A stretch of DNA of 64,000 nucleotides from Ctena decussata (Eukaryota > Mollusca > Bivalvia > Lucinida > Lucinidae): contig OZ022498.1 of the NCBI GenBank assembly GCA_963989385.1, positions 102,657,298 through 102,721,297 of the forward strand, in the 5' to 3' direction. A program made the translations under genes and the position numbers. Under the pieces are notes generated by a model. It was given only the letters and a program-made list of their open reading frames with translations. It did not search any database and had not been told where the DNA came from. Numbering within the stretch: position 1 is the stretch's first letter; each line of letters begins with the position of its first letter. Below are positions 56,295 through 64,000 of this stretch, one piece after another.

Positions 56295-57229
56295 AATTAA
56301 TTCCGCATCATCTGCTCATAAAGCACACAAAAACTGACTACCTGAGAGACAGGTGACCTCAGTATACAGGTTCATTTGCATTGTATTTAGGTTCAAGAGA
56401 CCCAGAAAAGGTGGATGCTTAAGACAGATGACCCTTTAATACAGTGACCCTTAGGCAGGGTTGACTGTAGCTTAGTTTACCACTATTATAACATTGCTGA
56501 TTCAGAAGTACTTCTGGGTGTGTTGGAGTATTGTTAAGGGCAGCTTTTTCCAAAATGACCAGAAGTTTTATTCAAAAATGAATTCTGTTATTTTGCTTGT
56601 GGACTAAAGAAGCTGAAAGGGAGCTGCACCCACTGCATCCTGAGCAATTGTTTCCATTCCATCCCACCATTTCTCCCTCCCTTCCCCTACCCCCTGCCTC
56701 CCTACCCCAGCCCACAATCACACAAACTGCTCTCCTGGTAGAGTAAATTCATGTATTATTTAATTATAAGAGATCACTGCAAGCTTCCAAGTGACGGGCT
56801 AGTTTAAACCAAATAAGATATTCGTGATTTATTCATAGAATGTGATAGAAAATTATTTGGATCATTTTGTTCGACAAAAAAAAAAAAAAAAAATGACCTA
56901 CATGTTTGAGACCATAAACTTTAAAAGTGGATAAAACACTATTCATTGATTCTTTGCCTTAATTCTTAATTATGTTTATAACTAAAACCAGCTACGAAAT
57001 TCGGTCAGAACCATATGAGCATGGGCATTTTGCAAATTTATGCTGATTGAGATTGCTGCCATCCACTGTTACAATGGCAAATTTATTATTGCAGTGTACT
57101 GGAAACAGAAGGGTCTGTCTTTATTGCTGGTCCAGGGGTACATGTAGGGTTTATGCTGGGCTAATTAGTCTTTTTTGTTTGCCTTCAGTTATATTAGTGA
57201 GCTCTGGCTGTTAAGGTGTGTCTTTGCCT
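56295..57229. other. Unassigned intergenic sequence
   Basis: Contains a C-rich stretch (56665-56710), an A run (56875-56893) and no recognisable gene. Confidence 0.4.
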
Positions 57230-57482
57230 GTAAATATGGAAAAATATGAAAACTGCTGAACAGATATTGGTAAAAACATGTGAATGTGATCTTTTTGTGA
57301 AGTGCAAAACTAGACCATCCAAGATGGCCATAAAATATTACCCAATATCACAAGACAAATTTCAAGAAACCGTGGAGTTTGGACATTTGCACATTTTATG
57401 CCATTACCCATCCATTAGACTTAGTTACAATGTGGCTTGAAGTACCCAGGTGAGCGACATCAGGCCCATTTGGGCCTCTTGG
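57230..57482 (+). mobile_element. 3' end of a Helentron-like element
   Basis: Ends cccaggtgagcgacatcagg then cccatttgggcctcttgg: subterminal repeat, stem (ggccca..tgggcc) and CTCTTG. The 5' part is missing. Confidence 0.65.
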
Positions 57483-60300
57483 ATAGAATACAACAACTGG
57501 TTCCAGTGTCCAAATATTTAGAATAATGACAGTGAATTCATAAATATTTCTTTTTCAGACCCCACTTAATGTCTTGAGAAACCAGTTCCGACAAAACCGG
57601 ATTTCTCTCTGTAATCACAGATGACAGCCGGCTGAGTTGTGGAGCCGGAATCGTCTCCAAACAGCAAGAGCAGTTTATTAACAAACATATCACGTCTACA
57701 CACTAAAAGCAACCATTAAGGAATAATCAATCCTGATAAGTACCGTAATGACTCCAAATATTGGGGCAGAAGTTTCTAAGTTCACAGTGTAGACCAGGAT
57801 CAGGCTGCTCCTATCAGGGTCTGCAATGTTTGGTTTTCCGTCTGCAAGACAATTAGACCGGTAGTAAATCATTTTGTTCTCATTTTGGGATAAAAATGGT
57901 AACTGCAATGGCTTATGGTGTCCCAATACGAAGGATAATTACGGTATTTTGAAGGACCTTAGTTGTTAATGGCAAATCGCTGATTCATGCTGATGCTGCA
58001 AGATCGAGTCGTGATCAGAACTTGCTTCCCATTCATAAAGGCAAGGTTCTGCTTCATGTAACTTTTCACTCTGCATAGCCCCTCTGAAACCTTAAATATA
58101 TGAATCCAGATTTCAGCTGGCACAGTACTAAATCCCAGCACGATTTTGTCCATGGGTAGTTTGTCAAAAAGTGCAGGGCAAAAGTGTTCTGTGTCCTTGC
58201 AGTTTTCTGTTCTGTTTCAGTTCTCATAGCGACGTTCCCAAGTGGCTCAACGGTACGTAACCGGAACGTCATTTCAGGACTTCTCAGCCCGATGATCATA
58301 ATGATGTTTTTATTGCCAAATCGACACAAATTCGTTATTCCATCGATCAGCATTTTAACAAAGTTACCATTTAGCTTGCATGTTTTAATTCCTTTATAGA
58401 TAAGGTAGGATATTCTTAGATAAAATGATCCACGACGTGAGAAACTGTGCTTTATAGCATATTCGAGCAGACAAAGATCAGCATAAAATCCACAAACATA
58501 TTTCTATACGAAGTAGTTTTTCTAAAGACTTAAGACTCTTAAGAATCCATAGATGTTACTGATGCAAACAGGAAATGCGTAGATCAGGCTGCGCGACTGC
58601 GCAGGCTGATCTGAGTCTTACCTGTTTGCACTTATGCGACACATGTTCTTGCGCCATGGCTAAAATTCTGCGTGATCAAGAAAACAGTTGGTCATGCAAT
58701 CATTACGTCTTGTCTGCTGTCTTTCCAGGTTATATTTGCAAGTAAAATCAATTAATTCCAGAAGGACGACAGGAAGGAATTCTTATTCAATTGATGTAAA
58801 CTTATTTTCAACACTGGGAAGATCCGGTTAAATAAGACACAATAAATATACTTTCCTACTGGATTTTTTTTTTTTTTTTGGTCGGGGAAGTGGAAGAAAA
58901 CATGGATCCAATTTACGATGTATGAAAAATGTTTATACTAATTGTCATCTGTACGGGAAAATTGGGTTGGCTAATTACCATGTACAAAAAGGAATATAGC
59001 AGCTTGATATGACAGAATCTGTCTCTGTCCCCCAATAAACTTTTCAGTACTAGCCACGTCCTCTAGCACTGTAGTACTACTTCAGAGCGTTCCAATATTA
59101 GAGATGTTCCAGATAAGAGTAACGTACGAAAACCAATACGGTAACTACCTAAACGATGACTACGGAGGCTTCTAAGTGATGTAATGTAAATGTGTGTGTA
59201 TTTGACGCAGACCTCTGCACTTGGAATAAAAACCATTTCGCCTCGCTATTATGTCCATACGTGCGGATTTTACCACGAGAACTTTATTTTCATTAATGTT
59301 CGCGGAGACAAAAATTCACGGTCTCGCAATTAAGGCATATTCAAGGGTATTAAAGCCCGTGTATTCTTTATGTTTTCGTATTATTCCTTCATAAATCATC
59401 GCGTTCGCGGGCATTTAAGTATGCACTTTTCTGCTGGCCGCCAAAGAATGAAAATAAATAAAATGAAAATTACTACACTCGAAAATTTTACCGTTACATT
59501 ATTTGCCTAAAAATCTGATAAATTTTTTCCGCTAGTCTCCTGGATACTGTTTTCAAACATTACTTTTTAAGGTACCTGGTTCTTGTATGGTTTATCAGAT
59601 TGAAGCTGTTTTTTTTTCTATTTTTGAGAATCTAACCCCTAGGAAACATTTCAATCCGTTTTTAAACGCGAAAATAAGATTACGCAAAATTTTATGGAAA
59701 CACAGCATTCAATAATCCAGAAGCATGTTTTTCTTTTGTTTGTTTTTTTTTATTTTTGGCGTGTGACATTAAACAAGTTTGATGTACGAGAGTACCCAGT
59801 TCGTGGCCTAAGGACTAGGTGGACGGGGCGGGGTGGGTTGGGTTGGGGGGGGGGGGGGGGCAGGGCCGGGCCGGGCGGATAAAAAATTAAAAGAAAATTA
59901 TCTGACATTTAACTATAATGGCCCCACTGGTGTTGGTCTAGAATCAGACCTTCGTATGTTTATTTATTATTATTATCATTAATAGTAGTAGTAATAGTGT
60001 TTGTTTAGTATTACCTTTTTAACCTGTAAAACCATTAGATTTCGTGAAATTAGTCCGTTTGTCCGCCTATCTGCCTGTGTGCATGGCTAAAACAATCTTA
60101 CCTGCCTAGCTACTGTACCTATTAACTTGGGTGCTTCCGAAGCCATGACAGGTTTCATTGTTCTCGCTGTCTGCACAAAGGACGAAGGTACGATCACTGT
60201 TTCATCTCAGCTTCCTCAGCGTCTACATAATGCCCAACCAACATTATCATATGCTATCCTATTCGAATGCATGGAAACGCTAATAAATACCGATTTTCTT
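57483..60300. other. Intergenic, no gene established
   Basis: Minus-strand frames at 57959-58220 are open for about 85 codons without a recognisable domain. A partial foldback is at 58563-58662 (gcaaacagg / cctgtttgc, with ggctgcgcgactgcgcagg). A poly(T) run is at 58865-58880 and a long G run at 59845-59862. Confidence 0.35.
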
Positions 60301-60315
60301 ATATTTGTTCAGGAA

Positions 60316-60318
<3 letters not shown>

Positions 60319-60378
<60 letters not shown>
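60319..60378 (+). repeat. (TG)n microsatellite
   Basis: About 30 uninterrupted TG repeats; any apparent coding across it is poly(Cys-Val) artefact. Confidence 0.98.
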
Positions 60379-60380
<2 letters not shown>

Positions 60381-61650
60381 TGCATTGGTATAAAGGGCTT
60401 TACTGCTCATAACTAGTATACACCCCATATAAGTACATGCTCTGCTGTTTACAGATTAACAATAATAAAAATAATTAAATAAATGAAATGAGTATAAAAT
60501 TAAATAAATCCAAATAAACTAAATACACTAATTGCACACAGCGGATGGCCTGGTCTGACTGGATTCATTGCTCGACTTTGATGCACGTGTCCCAGGTTTG
60601 ACTCGCCATATGTCCAATCATTTTTTTTTCAATCCAGTCAACAAGGAAACCCGAACCCAGTCTACCCAATACCGGAACAAACGGTATCACGATGTCGGTC
60701 GGAAGTGTCGCAGATGCAGGTCATTGGTGGAGTCCGCTTTATCAAAAATGCAAAATTGTACATATGCACGCAAAACGTAACACAGATTGAGAAAAATCTG
60801 TCTGTTATGGTTTCGTACCCATGAACTGTGGCCTGTTTAAATAAGTAAAGCTATTGACTTTTAGGCGCACCTTATATAATTGTATTGTCTACGCCTCGCT
60901 GAGAAAATATGCGCTTTAAGTTTTCTTCTCGACGCATCCGAGTACAATTTCACTTTTGTTCCACATTTCACACGATTTCATCGGCCAAATAACGCGTATG
61001 TCAAAATTTAGCCAATAATATCAAAGATCAAGGAATTTTTAATCTGCGCTTTTCCTGTTGTACTGCCCTGCGTTAATACTAGCACTCTGTCAGATGTTAA
61101 TTCAAATTGTTTCTGTTTGTAAATTTACAATAGAAATTTTATCGAAAAAAGACACATATATTCAAAACTTTATTTTTTTCAGTGTAAATCTACTTTTGAT
61201 TTCTACTTTCGGTTTAATACACATAAACATTGAATCATCTTGGTAACTGTCTTGGAATCATGCTCCGATACCCACGGCATCATAAATCTGTTACTATAGC
61301 AACTAATAATTCTAATTGATGTCAAAGTGACGCCATGTAGACGCCCGATGATTCTGACAAGGTACTAGGCATAACAGTTGGTAATTTCATAATATCTCTG
61401 ACGTCACTGGTATAGGAGCATGGCAAGCAGTGTCGCCATGCTCCACCAATATTTTACTGATATAACATACTAAAATTCTTTAAACAGGAACTTCAGATTT
61501 TTTTAAACAAACAAATATCCTAAATTCATTTAATTCTTTGTTAATTGTGTCCCACATGCGAAATATTTGCTTCTGCGTATCCCACACAGTAGGCCTAATT
61601 CATTTTTCAAAAGGAGTTAATTTCCGTCATACACCCATAAACTTCAACAA
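60379..61650. other. Unassigned intergenic sequence
   Basis: AT-rich, no recognisable gene, RNA or repeat terminus. Confidence 0.4.
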
Positions 61651-62735
61651 ACAAGAGGGCCAAAATGTCCCTAAATCGCTCACCTGAGTTTAAGGTTGTA
61701 ATTGTTAAAATTGTATGTGTTGGAGAAATTTAGCTAGAAGGCAGTAAATGACGACTGCCTTGGAATTTTAGCTTCAAGGAAGTAACCTACATTCAACTGC
61801 TTTTTTTTAAATCAGTATGAGTTAAAGGACCTCTAGGCAATGCTGCATACCATATTTCAAGCATCTGAACGCTGTTCTGAAAGATTTTTAAGTACATTTT
61901 ATTTTCTAACTCAAAACCCCGCAACATGCCACAGAGCCGTTTTGGACCGTGAGACTGCCGTTGTGACAGACTTAATAGAGGTACACAAGGCAATGCTTCA
62001 CACCAAAATTCAAGCAGCTGAGCCTAGTTGCTCTGAGGAAGAAAATTTTTGAATACTTATTCTATGTATTTCTGTGCTTCAAACCCAGGACCCCGTGAGG
62101 CAGGACCATTTTGGACCGTGGGTGTTGTTCCATTTGACCAAACCTGGTAAAGGACCACTAAGCAATGCTACATACCAATATCAAGCATCCGAGCCAAGTG
62201 TTTCTGAAGAAGATTTTAACATTTTCCAGTGTATTTCTATGGTTCGAACCACTCCCTGGAGCGTGGCTGTTTTAGATCCTGGGGCCACCAATTGAACAAA
62301 CTTGATAAAGAACCACTAGGCAGTGCTACATATCGAATTTAAAGAATCTCAGCCTAGCATTTCTCGGGGAGAAGATTTTTAAGTTAATTTTATTTTCGAA
62401 CCCAAAACTACGTGCCGCAGGACCATTTTGAATCCATGCCTAATACCAAATTTCAAGTATCTCAGCCTAGGGCTTTTGCCGAAGAAGACATCTGAATAGT
62501 TTTGTATGTATTTCTATGGTCCAAATCCAGAAACCCCTGAGGTAGACGCTGAGGTAGACAGATCCTGAGGTAGACTCATGGACCTCTGTTTGAGCAAACT
62601 TGACAAAGGATAACCCGGCAATGCTACATACCAAATTTCAAGAGCCTGAACCCAGTGGTTCTGAAGAAGATTTTTGAATATTTTTCTATGTATTTATATT
62701 TTTCAAACCCAGGAACCCCTGGAGCGTGGCCACAA
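61651..62735 (-). mobile_element. Helentron-like element, minus strand, 3' end plus tandem units
   Basis: The plus-strand left edge acaagagggccaaaatgtcc then ctaaatcgctcacctgag is the reverse complement of the family 3' end (ctcaggtgagcga..stem..ctcttgt). To the right are ~150-bp units sharing ggcaatgctacataccaaat and gttctgaagaagatttt. The 5' end was not found. Confidence 0.7.
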
Positions 62736-63664
62736 ATAAAAGAACCCACATTGCTAATGTCGAGTCCGTTTGGCTTTAGTGCAATCTGCACACATCCACA
62801 GTGTTGTCCGTGCATCTGTACCTTTGTTATCACGTATCCCATACTGTAATTCGGTTTTCTAAAAGTATTTATTTCAGTCCATACGCCCATTAAATAAACC
62901 CACATAGCTTCTGCTAGCATGTCTGGTCTATTGGGCTTAAGTCCGGGATGAAAGACCGACAGTATATGGCGATAATTTAGGTAATAATAATGATGGTGTA
63001 TATATCTGTCAGTAAAACAGGTCGCGGCTGTCAACTTTTCGGGCAGGTGACCGTTAGTCAAGGACTGGATGTTGTGATGGGGGATGCTTAGTAGCTGAGA
63101 TGCGCGACACCTGTCAGAAAGTGGTATAGGCGTGTATGTGGCGTAACCTAGGTCGCGGTGACCTACTTTCTAGAATGGTAGGGTGGATGACATGTAAGAG
63201 TTTGGTATAGTATTACACTTTTGGGATGCAAATGGACAGAGACAGAAATGTACTTACAGCCTGTCGGAAAAGGACATGTTCACCAGTGTTAAAATGAACT
63301 AGGTTGCGGCAACCTATATTTCGGGTATGTGACCTTTAGTTGTGCTTCAAATGCTTAAACTCCATCACAGAAACCGATCTATCACTCGAAATCACTTGTT
63401 CGGACACTGGAAGACCGCAGCGACCTAGTGAACTATGCATAGTTTTCTCACCATCTCCTTTGCATAGCAGACACTAGGTGCGTCAAAAAGAATCAAACTC
63501 CCTCAAAAATTCTACTGACTGAATACAGGAAAAAGGCCTATACTTCATTTGCTCCGGTTTCAGGTTGAGTACGTTACGGCGATTTACTTTTTTGGATAAA
63601 CCACCTGCAGTGGTTGGTGTGTTTGGGATATAAAGGGGTTGAAAGGGAGAAGGTCGATATTATA
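62736..63664. other. Unassigned intergenic sequence
   Basis: No convincing gene. A long minus-strand open stretch runs across this and the adjacent tandem repeat but has no recognisable domain. Confidence 0.35.
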
Positions 63665-63902
63665 TGTGCTGCGACACGAGAAAAACAACGAAGTGGTTGT
63701 GCGCCCAGTGCAGACTCACATCAGCCTGGGCATCCGCCCAGTCTGATCAGGGTATTCGCTGTCCGCATGGATGTAGCTTAGTCCCTTAGCTACCCTTTAA
63801 GCGTTTAGCGGAGGCGCTGATCAGACTGGATGGATGCCCAGGCTGATCTGAGGCTGCGCTGAGCGCACAACCACATTGTTGGTTTTCTCGGGTCGCGGCT
63901 CA
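63665..63902. mobile_element. Palindromic MITE, TGAGCC family
   Basis: Left gctgcgacacgagaaaaaca, right ggttttctcgggtcgcggct then ca; the first bases of the left TIR are mutated. Confidence 0.88.
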
Positions 63903-64000
63903 TACTTCAAAAGTCATGTTCACATACGCACAAACGGACGGACACAGCAACATCAAACATGTCTATGCCTCGCTCACAAATTCGGCTTGACATGAAATGA

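Noticed and set aside
57959..58353. Minus-strand exons of an unknown gene
   Set aside because: Two overlapping frames are open for 65-95 codons, but neither shows a domain or convincing splice sites; kept only as unassigned sequence.
60127..60393. Protein ending in poly(Cys-Val)
   Set aside because: Runs through a (TG)n microsatellite; no domain.
62624..63061. 145-codon minus-strand protein
   Set aside because: Half of it lies in ~150-bp tandem units of a Helentron-like element; no domain recognised.

Overview
The window is eukaryotic, intron-rich and repeat-saturated, and almost certainly comes from a bivalve mollusc. The evidence is the abundance of near-perfect palindromic MITEs whose ends begin TGAGCCGCG, of Helentron-like elements beginning TTTTTAGCTC and ending CTCTTGT, and of tRNA-derived SINEs with a conserved central domain. 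I cannot name the species.

The only host gene I can reconstruct is a plus-strand carnitine O-acetyltransferase (CRAT). Thirteen exons lie between 4224 and 51941 and join in consistent phase into 1866 nt (621 codons plus stop), close to the roughly 626 residues of vertebrate CRAT. The exon carrying the start codon is not in the recognisable sequence; the first exon here has an intron acceptor in front of it, so the gene starts upstream of the window or in an exon I cannot see. The catalytic His motif, carnitine-contact residues and STS motif are intact. Coding sequence is about 3% of the window.

Layout: 1-4187 is a Helentron-like tandem array split by a 2.34-kb TIR transposon. 4224-6959 holds exons 1-2 and palindromic MITEs. 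7825-17750 is a large Helentron-like element with ~455-bp tandem units, itself split by a 6.3-kb TIR element (11228-17524) that contains a SINE pair. 17979-19070 is a second Helentron-like family next to a minus-strand LINE fragment. 19334-26791 holds exons 3-8, closely packed with MITEs, SINEs and hairpins. 26792-36450 is a 9.7-kb intron of MITEs and two Helentron-like families. 36451-39053 holds exons 9-10. 39493-43782 is a three-layer nest of Helentron-like families. 43918-47092 has nested MITEs, a decayed BED-finger transposase and exons 11-12. 48474-51394 is a Helentron-like element of ~143-bp units, followed by the terminal exon 13. 51942-64000 is intergenic or 3' flank, with a full-length tRNA-derived SINE, more MITEs, microsatellites and a minus-strand Helentron-like fragment.

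The most informative signals are insertions whose empty site can be read from a neighbouring repeat unit, Helentron-like families whose terminal stems and inverted repeats change together while the surrounding architecture stays fixed, and a retroposon whose target duplication regenerated the polypyrimidine tract of a CRAT exon.
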